A stretch of DNA of 64,000 nt from Artemia franciscana. Its lineage: Eukaryota; Arthropoda; Branchiopoda; Anostraca; Artemiidae. Made by a program: the position numbers and the translations under genes. Position 1 is the first letter of the stretch. The number at the start of each line of letters is the position of its first letter. The notes under the pieces are model-generated. The model was given only the letters and a program-made list of their open reading frames with translations, did not search any database and was not told the origin of the DNA. The stretch is taken from assembly GCF_032884065.1 (NCBI RefSeq), contig NC_088883.1:22625637-22689636 (forward strand). Reading direction: 5' to 3'. Below, one piece after another: positions 25,340-35,625 of this stretch.

Positions 25340-26452
25340 ATGGACAATTGGAATACCAGTACGCTTTATTATTGCCCAGTTTTGAATTTTGCTCAGCACA
25401 ATCTCGATGAGGGGTTGGACCATCAGTCTATTGTGAAATACGCTAGTGATTTTTTCCCGTATGAAGATGTTCTTGGAGCTAAGAAACTTTTATATAGCAA
25501 TTGCTTCCCAGATGAGCCTATACCTCGTCGTTCGGGACCCAGTGCTAAGAATAGTTCATTGTCGGACATTATCGCTACTCTTTCTCGCTGCTCTGCAGAA
25601 AATATTGATATTCCAGAGTTCGTGATCAAATCCCCCTCTGAAGTCCCTAGCATTCCGGCGTCAGCTTATTCTATCCTTACCGCCAAAGTCAACCAGTGCC
25701 TTGATCAGTTAAAATTACTTGCTCACCTCAATAGTCCAACAACGTCTATTAATAGTTCTTTGGTCTCAGATAGTAAGGGTACCAATCACAAACCCTCGTA
25801 CGCCGTTGTTCTTAAATATCCGCCTCCAGAACTAAGAGACCCCGTTTCTCGCAAGGAAAAGCTTGATTCTTTCGCCGGACATGACGGTATTGTGTCGGTA
25901 AAGTCCGATCCGGTAAGGAAAAGATGGGTTGTTGTTACGCGGGATAAAGTTTCCGCCAATTCTCTTGCCGCATCTGCTGTTGCGAGCTATCCAAATATTC
26001 TTGCTAAAGTGATTGATCGCAAACCTCTTGGAGTAATTAGGGGACTTCCCGATAGTGTTTCTAGCAGTATACTCATCTCCGCTATTCCTGGTCTTGTTGA
26101 GGCCAGCCAGATCGGCTCTTCTCATACATTCCGTTTAGAGTTCCTTGATTCCGCTGCACTAAAATCTGCCATCGCTACAGGTCTGCGCTTGGGTTACGAG
26201 TCTTTTAAAATATCGGAATACAAAGAATTGCCCAGACGGTGTCTTAGATGCCAAAGTATCCATCATTCGTTAGCTCACTGCCCATGTGCCCCGAATGAGA
26301 TGAAGTGCTCTAAATGTTCTGGATGCCATTCCAATACTAAAGACAATCCTTGCTTAGAGGCTCCGAAATGTGCCAACTGCGGCGAAGCTCATGTTTCCTA
26401 TAGTATGAATTGCCCAGTGATAAAACGCGCTCTGAACTCTGCTCCAAAATGA
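25340..26452 (+). CDS. LINE ORF1, gag-like RNA-binding protein
   Basis: This is a 370-residue protein from the ATG at 25340. The open frame runs three codons further upstream to a TTG, but the first ATG is the likelier start. The N-terminal two thirds show no domain I can name, although the middle (about 160-290) has the alternating pattern of an RRM-like fold common in LINE ORF1 proteins. The C-terminus has three CCHC-type zinc knuckles: CLRCQSIHHSLAHC (CX2CX4HX4C, about residues 300-315), a less canonical CSKCSGCHSNTKDNPC, and CANCGEAHVSYSMNC (CX2CX3HX6C). These bind the element RNA to form the ribonucleoprotein. The stop TGA overlaps the ATG of ORF2. Confidence 0.9.
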   Translation: MDNWNTSTLYYCPVLNFAQHNLDEGLDHQSIVKYASDFFPYEDVLGAKKLLYSNCFPDEPIPRRSGPSAKNSSLSDIIATLSRCSAENIDIPEFVIKSPSEVPSIPASAYSILTAKVNQCLDQLKLLAHLNSPTTSINSSLVSDSKGTNHKPSYAVVLKYPPPELRDPVSRKEKLDSFAGHDGIVSVKSDPVRKRWVVVTRDKVSANSLAASAVASYPNILAKVIDRKPLGVIRGLPDSVSSSILISAIPGLVEASQIGSSHTFRLEFLDSAALKSAIATGLRLGYESFKISEYKELPRRCLRCQSIHHSLAHCPCAPNEMKCSKCSGCHSNTKDNPCLEAPKCANCGEAHVSYSMNCPVIKRALNSAPK

Positions 26453-29102
26453 ACCAAGCCACTATTTTAAGTTTTGCTTCTCTTAATATTAACGGCACAA
26501 AAGACAAAGACTTGTTAATTAATGAATTATTAGTCCATGACATAGTGTTCTTGCAAGAACATCTTTTGACCAAATCAAACGTTTCTAGCCTGAAGCGATC
26601 TTCTGTCCACCATTTCTTTTCGCAAGAGGCCAAGCAAACTAGAGGCCGCCCTTCCGGTGGCCTAGCAATTTTTTCCGTTCCCCATCAAAGCCCTCTGTGA
26701 TTCATTGTGATGATAACATCTTAGCGATTCAATGTGACAGTACCGCCTTTATAAACGTTTACTTACCTTGCGATCGACGTTCTATAGCATCGTTCACATC
26801 TTTCGCTAAATGTTGCTCCAGTTTAAAGTCTCTACTCGAAAGTCTACGTTTGAAAGACCTAAATTGGGTTTTAGCTGGTGACCTTAACTGTGACATTCTT
26901 GGTACCTCCGATAGATCAATCCTCTTGCTAGAATCACTTCCTAGCATATATCACGTCGCAGTTAAGAGCCTCCCATTCACGTATATTCATAACAGAGGCT
27001 GTTCAAAATCGAACCTGGATCACGTGATCTCTTCCAGTTCCAGCTTAATATCATCGATTGTCAGGGTGGACGAAGAGAAGATTGACGACGATCACCTTAT
27101 TCTTAGCTGTAATTTGTCCTGTGAGCTATCTGGCAAAACACTTTCGGCTCAGCCGAAGTGGCATACGAAGTTGAATTGGGACCGTGCTAATGTCCCACTA
27201 TACCTTGCTACGCTAACTGCTTTACTCTCGACCATAAAAGTGCCATATCACCTGCTGCAAACGTCAGTTTCCTCGCCTGCTAGTACAGTTGACCTAAATT
27301 TCTATTATTGTCAAATCGTCCATTGCCTTAAATCAGCTTCCAAAGCTGCAGTGCCTGTGGATAAAGTTAGGATTGGTACAAGAAAGCCTAATTGGAACGT
27401 TGATCCTGAAGTAAAACGTGCTAAGCAAAAAGCCAAATTTTGGCTACGTATATGGATATCATGTGACCGACCATCTTCCGGAGCTGTTTTCTCTGTGAAA
27501 CAAAAGTGTAAACTTGAATATAAAGCCAGTTTAAAGAGGGCACGCTTGAATGCATGGCCAGGCCCCACCGATAAGGCCTCCTGGAATAAGGTTATTAATA
27601 GTGAGAAATGTTCCCCATCTACCCTATCTTGTCTCCAGCTAGCTAATTTTGTTGATCATTATAAGCGTGTGTTCAGTGTATTTAATAGTTTTCTTCAGTC
27701 TTTTTATTATAAGTTGCTTAAACCGCTTTTACGATACCGTCTCCTGCAGGCTCATGTCCAGCCTGTAGCAATATCTGAAATTCGCCGGGCTTTAAGAAAA
27801 ATTAAGTGTTCAAATAGCCTTGATGGTGACGGCCTTTCTTACCGATTTTTTGCTTATGATTGTCCTGCTCTACTTAACCATTTACAAATATTTTTCCAGT
27901 CTTGCTTAGCACAGTCGCTTGTTCCTGATAGTTTCCTTTGTGGCCGTGTAACGTCTATTCAAAAGCGAGGCAAGGACCCCACGTCATGTATGAATTATCG
28001 TCCCATTACAGTATCGTGTTTCTTAAGTAAGTTGCTTGAACATTTGTTACTACCAGAAATTGAGTCGAATTGTGATTTTACGCCTTTTCAATTTGGTTTT
28101 CGGAAAAGTTTCGGTTGCTCCCATGCACATCATGTTTTAAGCCAACTCATGAAAGATGCCGTAAAAGCTAAAATGTCTTTATACTGTCTTACTGTTGATA
28201 TTTCTGGAGCTTTCGACAATATTGTGCACTCTCAGGCTCTATTTTCCCTTGCGTCTTCAGGTGTTAATCCTTCCGTACTAAGTTTATTGTCTTCTTGGTA
28301 TTCAAAGTCTAAAATTCAAGTTACCTGGAATGGCCAAATATCTGACCCGGTAAAAATTAATAAGGGAGTTCGGCAAGGTGCCGTATTGTCTCCTAGTATA
28401 TTTAAATGCGTGCTTGCATCGTGCCTGCGTCCCCTTAGAAGTTCTGTTTTTTACGGTAATACTGGTTTGTCTTCTATTGCATATGCAGATGACGTTCTTC
28501 TTGTTGCCCGGACTCGCCGTGGATTGCTTTCTAATTTTACTATATTAACCAATGAACTATCTAAGATTGGACTGTCAGTTAATGCGTCTAAATGCGAGTT
28601 TATTTGTTTTAATAGCCCTTATGCGGTCGCTCCATTCGTTACTGGGACTGCAGTTCTACCATGTTCTTCTTTAGTTAGTTGGCTTGGTCTCTGTTTCGGC
28701 CCAACACTTTCCGCTACCTGTTCATCCCTAGTGAATCAAGCCGTGAAAAACCTACGCGTCGCTTACGGAAAAATATCCCCAAACAAAAGCCGTTACAACC
28801 GCAACGGTTTGTGCATGATTTATAACGCTTATTGCGCCCCTGTGCTTTTGTTTTTATCAGGCATGGCTCATCTGTTTCGTAAGAAAGATCGACATACTCT
28901 ACGTACGGCTTATTTCAGATATTGCAAATTCCTCCTCCGGCTTCCTAGATGGCACCGAAACAAAAAAATAATTGCTCGATTTGGTTTAGTAGATGTGCCT
29001 TCTCGAATTCGGTCTTCCAGTGATGATTTATGTAAAAAGACTGTCAACTTTATTCACGTTTATGACCCTCTGCAGCCTTTTTTCCATATTGATACTGGTT
29101 GA
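26449..29102 (+). pseudogene. LINE ORF2, endonuclease and reverse transcriptase, one frameshift
   Basis: ORF2 begins at an ATG whose last two bases are shared with the ORF1 stop (ATGA), suggesting coupled re-initiation. The first 83 codons carry the start of an apurinic-type endonuclease: SFASLNINGTKDK and then IVFLQEHLL, with the catalytic E. Near 26680-26700 the frame breaks, consistent with loss of one base, and a second frame runs to 29102. That frame continues the endonuclease (LAGDLNCDIL, SNLDHVISS, DDDHLIL) and then the reverse transcriptase: NYRPITVSCFLSKLLEH, FQFGFRKSFGCSHAHH, LTVDISGAFDNIVH (motif A), KGVRQGAVLSPSIFK (motif B) and AYADDVLLV (motif C, about 28480-28500). About 884 codons in all, a usual length. 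It nicks target DNA and copies element RNA onto it. Confidence 0.9.
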
Positions 29103-29240
29103 TTAATCCATATTGTCTTTTGTTAGTTTGAATTTTGTATTTCTTCGCTGTTTATCGTATTTGTTTTTGTTTATTTATTTATAATACTCCGTACTTTGTG
29201 TTTTTTATACTTTACGGGTAATAAAGTTCATTCATTCATT

Positions 29241-30215
29241 CTATATATCTAGTTTTATTAAGATCCGACTACAGATTCGTAAGATAAAGATACCTCAATT
29301 TTCACGTTTTCCAAGATTTTCGGTTTCCCCCCCAACTCCCCTCAATGTCACTGGATCTGGTTGGAATTTAAAATAAGAACTCTGAAGTATAATACCCTTC
29401 TAAATATCAACTTTCATTAAGATCTGACCACCCGTTCGTAGGTTACCAAAGAGAGCGGATCCGTTCCAGTTATGTCAATCAAATATCTAGGACTAGTGAT
29501 TATTTTTCCCACGAAGTTTCATCCTGATCTCTTCACTCTAGGCATTTTCCAAGATTTCCGGCTCCCCCCCCCCAAATCCCCCCAATGACGCTTGATCCGA
29601 TCGGAACTTATAATAAGATATCTGAGTTACGAGGTCCTTCTAAATATGAAATTTCATTAAGATCCGATCACTCCTTCTTAAGTTAAAAATACCTCATTTT
29701 TTCTTATTTTCAGAATTAACCCCCCCCCCAAATCCCTCAAAGAGAGCGTATCCGTTACAATTATGTCAATCACGTATCTAGGACTTGGGATTATTTTTCC
29801 CACCAAGTTTCATCCCGATCCCCCTACTCTAAGTGTTTTCCAAGATTTTAGGTTTCCCCCTCCAACTCCCCTCAATGTCACCAGATCCGGTCGGGATTTG
29901 AAATAAGAGCTCTGAGACACGATATCCTTCTAAATATCAAATTGCAATAAGATTTGATCAGCCGTTGGTAAGTTAAAAATACCTCATTTTTTTAGTTTTC
30001 CGAATTAACCGTCCCACACTACCCCCCCCCCCCCCGATGATCGAATCGGAGAAAGGACTATTTCTAATTTAATCTAGTCAGGTCCCTGATACGCCTGCCA
30101 AATTTCATCGACCTAGCTTATCCGGAAGTGCCTGAACTAGTAAAACCGGGACCGACAGACGGACCGATGGAATTTGCGATTGCTATATGCCACTTGGTAA
30201 ATACCAAGGCCATAA
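29241..30215 (-). repeat. Interspersed repeat family A, copy A3, second part
   Basis: This is the continuation of the inverted family A copy after the LINE. It holds the remaining tandem modules and, at about 30030-30210, the head end of the element: GTTTTACTAGTTCAGGCAC, the CGGTCCGTCTGTCGGTCCC stretch and CACTTGG near 30203, read on the minus strand. Without the LINE, A3 is about 1.9 kb, compared with about 2.1 kb for A2 and 2.85 kb for A1. Confidence 0.85.
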
Positions 30216-30425
30216 AAAAGTTCAAAGTATCCATCTGTTCAGATCTTTCACTGCTAGTGCTTCATTCCAATCTAGATTTCCAAGAGCAACTTTTCAGTTT
30301 TAATTTCCCCTTTTTGCAGTAATTTCTCTAATCAAACTCTTTTGAATCTCATAATCGGTTATAGTTATACAATGATCTGAAGATTCGTCCATAATTACAG
30401 ATGTAGTTTCACTTCTGTAACCCCT

Positions 30426-30816
30426 GGTTCCCACTGCTGCGATTTCGCGCAAAATCCTGCGACATGCGACAAATGACACAAATCGTGCGACAAACGACGC
30501 AAAACCATCCGTTTTTCTGCAATGTCGGATGCGTTGAATAATTTCAACTCCTACGACAAATCGCATGTGTTGTCCTGATTAAAAAAAATAAATCATAACC
30601 AAAGTCATGGAGCTGATTGAAAAGCTAATTTTGGCTGTTAAGTGTCAGCCCGTGATCATCCAAGGATCACGAGTTTGAGAACCTGATTTGAATTCTTCTA
30701 GAGTTTGTCGCAGTGACGCAAAAGTCTGCGTTTCTTTGTGAACCTCCATCCGATTCTGTCGTACGTCTGTTCCACCAGAAAAAAATCGTGTCGGGATTGA
30801 CGCAGCAGTGGGTACT
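30426..30816. mobile_element. MITE with CCCACTGCTGCG termini
   Basis: This is a 391-bp non-coding element. The left end GGTTCCCACTGCTGCG (30426-30441) and right end CGCAGCAGTGGGTACT (30801-30816) form 16-bp terminal inverted repeats with two mismatches. The left subterminal region is packed with GCGAC and related motifs (TGCGACATGCGAC, GTGCGACAAACGACGC), a pattern typical of transposase-binding sites. The PIF/Harbinger superfamily is my best guess from the termini. No target duplication is certain. Two minus-strand open frames over it (30300-30566, 30667-30936) look incidental. Confidence 0.7.
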
Positions 30817-31539
30817 ATAAGTAAGGCAAAGAATATTGCCAGTGCGTGTCTTAGATGAATTGGCTTCTTCGAAAGAAAAGCTAAACTGATGAAAGAGGTA
30901 AAGCGTTTTTCTGAACAGGGTTGTCACGTGTAACACAAAAATGTTATTTTAGCACTATTTCATCATGTTTAGCATTGTAGCACTTGCTACGTTCACTGTA
31001 GCACTTTTGCTCTTATTTGATCATGTTGAAAATATAGATATAGGAAATGCAATTAGACGATGTGTTTCACATAAAAATATAGGTCACAACATTTTTTATG
31101 CATGACAATAATCTAAATACATTTAAATGTGGGATAAAAGAATTAACTTAAAAAACGTATGGTCAAACGGACCATACGTGTGTCGTAATTCGTTCATAAC
31201 ATTATCTTTTGTCTTAATGCTTGCGTGACTTCTTTTCGTTATCTATGTATTTTGTTCTTCATGTATTCATTCATAGTAATTTTTGTTCGTTTTGGCTTGA
31301 ATTTATTTAAATTTATGCTAGTTTTCTAACTGTGTTCTAATTTTATTACTGGTTAATTTTAGCAATTTTTGTGAATATATTTAATTTTTTCCGGTTAAGG
31401 ATTGAAAACTGGAAATTAATTTAACTTTTATGCAAATCTGAATATTCATTAAAGATTACCATCCGTAGTTTTGCATAATAGAAGGTCCCATATTCAATTA
31501 CATATCCCTTGTCTTTGAGCAGTCTTTCTTAAAAGAATG
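30817..31539. other. AT-rich intergenic DNA with one short palindrome
   Basis: No gene is seen. ACGTATGGTC at 31155-31164 and GACCATACGT at 31170-31179 form a perfect 10-bp stem with a 5-nt loop. Confidence 0.45.
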
Positions 31540-32420
31540 TGACAATAAGTCAAACTTTATCTTAAGGAGCGAAAGCCTTTGGAGGGGCAGCCCCAGATAA
31601 GTACGGAATAATTTCTGTTTGTTTCATGTTTTAACGTTACTCCTTACTTTCAGTAGAAAAGTTGTGTTTTTCAATTTAATTTCTGGTCCTTTTTCAAATC
31701 ATTCTGTGAAATGCTCCTCCCCCTTCGTAAAATATCCCTTAAAACTTTTCTCTTCAAGGAAAATTTTCCCCGTGGAAGAGCTTTCCGCAAAAAATCCCAA
31801 ACTCCGAAAAATGTCCATAAGTTTCCCAATGACAAAATGGGTAAGCGACGGGCAAATTATATAACTTACAGCCCTTTCCCAAGGGGCTCTTGGGGTCATA
31901 TCATCCTGATAAGCAATGCTATTGGATCTTTCAACTGGATATTTGGATGCCTTTGGGGAAAAGGGGTACGAGTTGCCGTCCAGTTTTTTGGTCACTTAAA
32001 TAGGGCACTAGAGCTTTTGATTTCCGTTCGAATAAGTCTTCTCCCCATTGTTTAAGACCTTTGGTTCGATACAATCACACTTGAAGAAAAAACGCGCATC
32101 TACGACCTCTCTTCTAGCAAATATTCCCCTTTTTTAAAATAGGAGGCTGAAACCTTTACAGTAGGGTGTAATTTTTATTATGATCACTTGACTTTTGAGG
32201 GTATTCCCCTTTTTTTTAAATCAGGAAATATGCTTCAGGCTCCTAGCTTTTAGTGAGTATTATTAAAATTAATAAATATTATAGATTTGGAATCAGCATA
32301 AAAGTCCAATTCTTTGATGTTTTAATTGTTATCAAAATTCCTTTTTTTTTTAGAAATATTGCTACTATGGGGCCTAGTCGCTTCTTACTTTACGGTTTGT
32401 CACCACGGAGTATTTGATTT
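31540..32420 (+). repeat. Family B copy B6, 5' truncated and diverged
   Basis: It retains the right arm of the first hairpin (TAAGGAGCGAAAGCC), GGAATAATTTCTG and the TTACTCCTTACTTTCAG boundary, then later modules including AGGGCACTAGAGC and TTTGTCACCACGG at the 3' end. Overlapping open frames at 31699-31995 (minus) and 31711-32055 (plus) lie in this repeat and are not supported as genes. Confidence 0.7.
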
Positions 32421-32448
32421 CTGGTCGTTGTAAGTTTGTGTTAATATA

Positions 32449-33735
32449 GGAATTTATTCGTGCTAGTTTGCAAGCTTCAATATGGCTGTTTACTTTTCTT
32501 TTTCTTTTCCTTTTTCTTTTTCTAGCACGAATTAATTCGCGCTAGTCTGCACGCTTCAATATGGCTATTTACTTTTCTTTTTCTTTTTCTAGCACGAATT
32601 TATTCGTGCTAGTCTGCAAGCTTCAATATGGCTGTTTACTTTTCTTTTTCTAGCACGAATTTATTCGTGCTAGTCTGCAAGCTTCAATATGGCTGTTTAC
32701 TTTTCTTTTTCTTTTTCTAACACGAATTTATTCGTGCTAGTCTGCAAGCTTCAATATGGCTGTTTACTTTTATTTTTATTTTTCTTTTTCTTTTTCTAGC
32801 ACGAATTTATTCGTGCTAGTCTGCAAGCTTCAATATGGCTGTTTATTTTTATTTTTCTAGCACGAATTTATTCGTGCTAGTCTGCAAGCTTCAATATGGC
32901 TGTTTACTTTTCTTTTTCTTTTTTTTCTAGCACGAATTTATTCGTGCTAGTCTGCAAGCTTCAATATGGCTGTTTATTTTTATTTTTCTAGCACGAATTT
33001 ATTCGTGCTAGTCTGCAAGCTTCAATATGGCTGTTTACTTTTCTTTTTCTTTTTCCTTTTCTAGCACGAATTTGTTCTTGCTAGTTTGCAAGCTTCAATA
33101 TGACTGTTTACTTTTCTTTTTCTTTTTCTAGCACGAATTTATTCGTGCTAGTCTGCAAGCTTCAATATGGCTGTTTATTTTTTTTTCTTTTTCTAGCACG
33201 AATTTATTCGTGCTAGTCTGCAAGCTTCAATATGGCTGTTTACTTTTCTTTTTCTTTTTCTTTTTCTAGCACGAATTTATTCGTGCTAGTCTGCAAACTT
33301 CAATATGGCTGTTTACTTTTCTTTTTCTTTTTCTTTTTCTAGCACGAATTTATTCGTGCTAGTCTGCAAGCTTGAATATGGCTGTTTACTTTTCTTTTTC
33401 TTTTTCTAGCACGAATTTATTCGTGCTAGTCTGCAAGCTTCAATATGGCTGTTTACTTTTCTTTTTCTTTTTCTAGCACGAATTTATTCGTGCTAGTCTG
33501 CAAGCTTTAATATGTCTGTTTACTTTTCTTTTTCTTTTTCTAGCACGAATTTATTCGTGCTAGTCTGCAAGCTTCAATATGGCTGTTTACTTTACTTTTT
33601 CTTTTTCTAGCACGAATTTATTCGTGCTAGTCTGCAAGCTTCAATATGGCTGTTTACTTTTCTTTTTATTTTTCTAGCACGAATTTATTCGTGCTAGTCT
33701 GCAAGCTTCAATATGGCTGTTTACTTTTCTTTTGA
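32449..33735 (+). repeat. 67-bp palindromic satellite array, 19 units
   Basis: There are nineteen tandem units. Each contains the palindrome CTAGCACGAAT-TT-ATTCGTGCTAG, the conserved GTCTGCAAGCTTCAATATGG (with a HindIII site AAGCTT in nearly all units) and a pyrimidine tract of TTTTC repeats. Unit length varies from 60 to 79 bp through the tract, while the last units are exactly 67 bp apart (33415, 33482, 33549, 33616, 33683). Two edge or internal units carry diverged palindromes (about 32530 and 33071). Confidence 0.97.
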
Positions 33736-34329
33736 GAAACCTCTTTTTCGGTAAGACACAATAAAACATGACATTAGGCTAAATTTTGGTTACAATTAGA
33801 ACTGACCTGCTTTCTAGGCCAATCAGTCTAATATAGTGGGAAAAAACGCGATCAGCAGCTGAAAACTCCTATGCATATTATAGACTTGTAGAGGTGTAAT
33901 AACAATAAAACCTATTTTCTTACTCTATATTCCAACTCTAGTTTCTTTACGATGCACTAGTAGTCCTAGCCTATGTACATATTTGTATACCTCAGGGCAG
34001 ATTCCCTCCCCCCTACGCAGGTATAGCAAGGGCTAGGAATGGGGGGCTAGAACCTCCTCTAGCGCACGAGAGTTACTAGAAGGGGCTAGGGTAGGTAGTG
34101 TATCTTTATAAAAATCTCCAAAGCGAAATTCAAGCAAAACATGGACAGAAAACATTCAGTTTTTTAATCTAGCTGGTTGGTCCTTCTTTCCAAAGAAAAC
34201 AACGTTACTTGTGTATTACTCAGAACACACTCAATAAGTAAAGTTAGGTTCTTTCGTGAAGCAAATACAATGCAGGTAAGCCTACGTTTTAATCAGGTAA
34301 ACCTAACCTAAATTTAAATTTAAATTAAA
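33736..34329. other. Intergenic DNA, nothing recognised
   Basis: I find no gene or repeat that I can name between the satellite and family B copy B4. Confidence 0.4.
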
Positions 34330-35625
34330 TTATTTATTTTTTTTGGCTAAATGGATTTCTCATAATTTTGATCGAATGATTTTGAGAAAAAAAGAGCGGG
34401 GGAGGAAGACTAGTTGCCCTCCGATTTTCGGTTAATTAAAAAGGCAACTAGAACTTTTAATTTTTTACGAATCTTTTTATAAGTAAAAGATATACGTAAC
34501 TTATAAATTACTCCGTATATGAAAGGGGCTTTTCCTTCTCAACGCCCCGCTCTTTACGCTAAAGTTTGACTCTTTCTCTTAACTCTACATTTAAAAACAG
34601 TAAAAAAAAACTTTAGCGTAAAGAGCGGGGGGTTGAGAAGGAAAAGCCCCTTTCATATACGAAATAATTTCTGTTCGTTTTAAGTTTTAATGTCGCTCCT
34701 TACTTTCATTTAAAAAACTTGTTTTTCTTTATTTAATTTCTGAACGTTTTTGAATCAATGCATGTTTTGATTTTGGCTCTCCGCAGAGGAATAATTAAAA
34801 CGAAATTTGTATATTTATTTTTTTTGGCTAAATGGCTTTCTCATAATTTTGATCGAATGATTTTGAGAAAAAAAAGCGGGGGAGGAAGCCTAGTTGCCCT
34901 CCGATTTTCGGTTAATTAAAAAGGCAACTAGAACTTTTAATTTTTTACGAATCTTTTTATAAGTAAAAGATACACGTAACTTATAAATTAGCTTACGTAA
35001 AGAACTTTTGTATTCTTATATTTTTATTACATATATGAGGGGGTTCGCCCCCTCGTCAGTACCTCGCTCTTTACACTAAAGCTTAAATTTTGTCCCAATT
35101 CATTAAGAATGACCCCTGAATGACAAAAGCCGCAGAATAAATAGTTGAAATTACTAAAAATACTTTAGCATAAAGAGCGAGGTATTAGGAGGAGGTGAGC
35201 CCCTCATATGGGTAATAATTTCTGTTCGTTTAAGTTTTAATGCTGCTGCTTACTTCCAGCTGAAAAAAAAAACTTTTTTATAGTTTTTTTTTAAGTAATG
35301 CTAGTAAATCCTGCGCTCCCTTCATGGACATTTTCTTCCCCCATGACAAATTCCTCGCTGGAAAGTTCCCCCAGCACATCCCCCTCTTCTCAACCCCTGC
35401 CTCAAACCAAAAAATCCTCCTGAAAACGCCTGTACACTTCCCAATAACCATTACTATATGTAAGCACTGGTCAAAGTTTTGAACTTGTAACCCCTCCCAC
35501 GGGGACTGTGGGGGAGTAAGTCGTCCCCAAAGACATAGCTATAAGGTTTTTCGACTACGCTGAATAAAATGGCTATCTCAGAATTTTGATCCGCTGACTT
35601 TGGGAAAATAATTAGCTCAAAAAAC
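34330..35625 (+). repeat. Family B copy B4 with internal duplication
   Basis: The copy begins with the GGCTAAATGG module (34335-34509), then has the first hairpin (34510-34680), then the GGCTAAATGG module again (34815-34990), the second hairpin (35020-35215) and later modules to about 35600. The two GGCTAAATGG modules are nearly identical to each other at an offset of 480-481 bp, so a local duplication has been added to the usual order. The 3' third of the element is missing and the sequence passes into the 232/282-bp satellite. Confidence 0.8.

Larger units (their letters stand above)
24867..29240 (+). mobile_element. Near-complete non-LTR retrotransposon (LINE) inserted in repeat A3
   Basis: This element of about 4.37 kb has a 5' untranslated region of about 470 bp, ORF1 (gag-like, zinc knuckles), ORF2 (endonuclease plus reverse transcriptase), a 3' untranslated region of about 140 bp, and a short TTCA tandem tail (GTTCATTCATTCATT) at 29226-29240. 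Both flanks are family A sequence in the same orientation, which fixes the boundaries to within about 10 bp. No clean target duplication is visible; ATCTAG occurs on both sides. It has no poly-A tail and no RNase H domain. The domain layout suits the jockey/CR1/L2 assemblage, but I cannot name the clade. One reading-frame break in ORF2 is the only obvious defect. Confidence 0.9.

Noticed and set aside
31699-32055. Overlapping open frames of about 100 codons on both strands
   Set aside because: They lie inside family B copy B6, and equivalent regions in other copies are not open.
32449-33735. Possible CRISPR array because of regularly spaced palindromic repeats
   Set aside because: Spacers are not unique (the whole unit repeats), and the setting is clearly a eukaryotic satellite.
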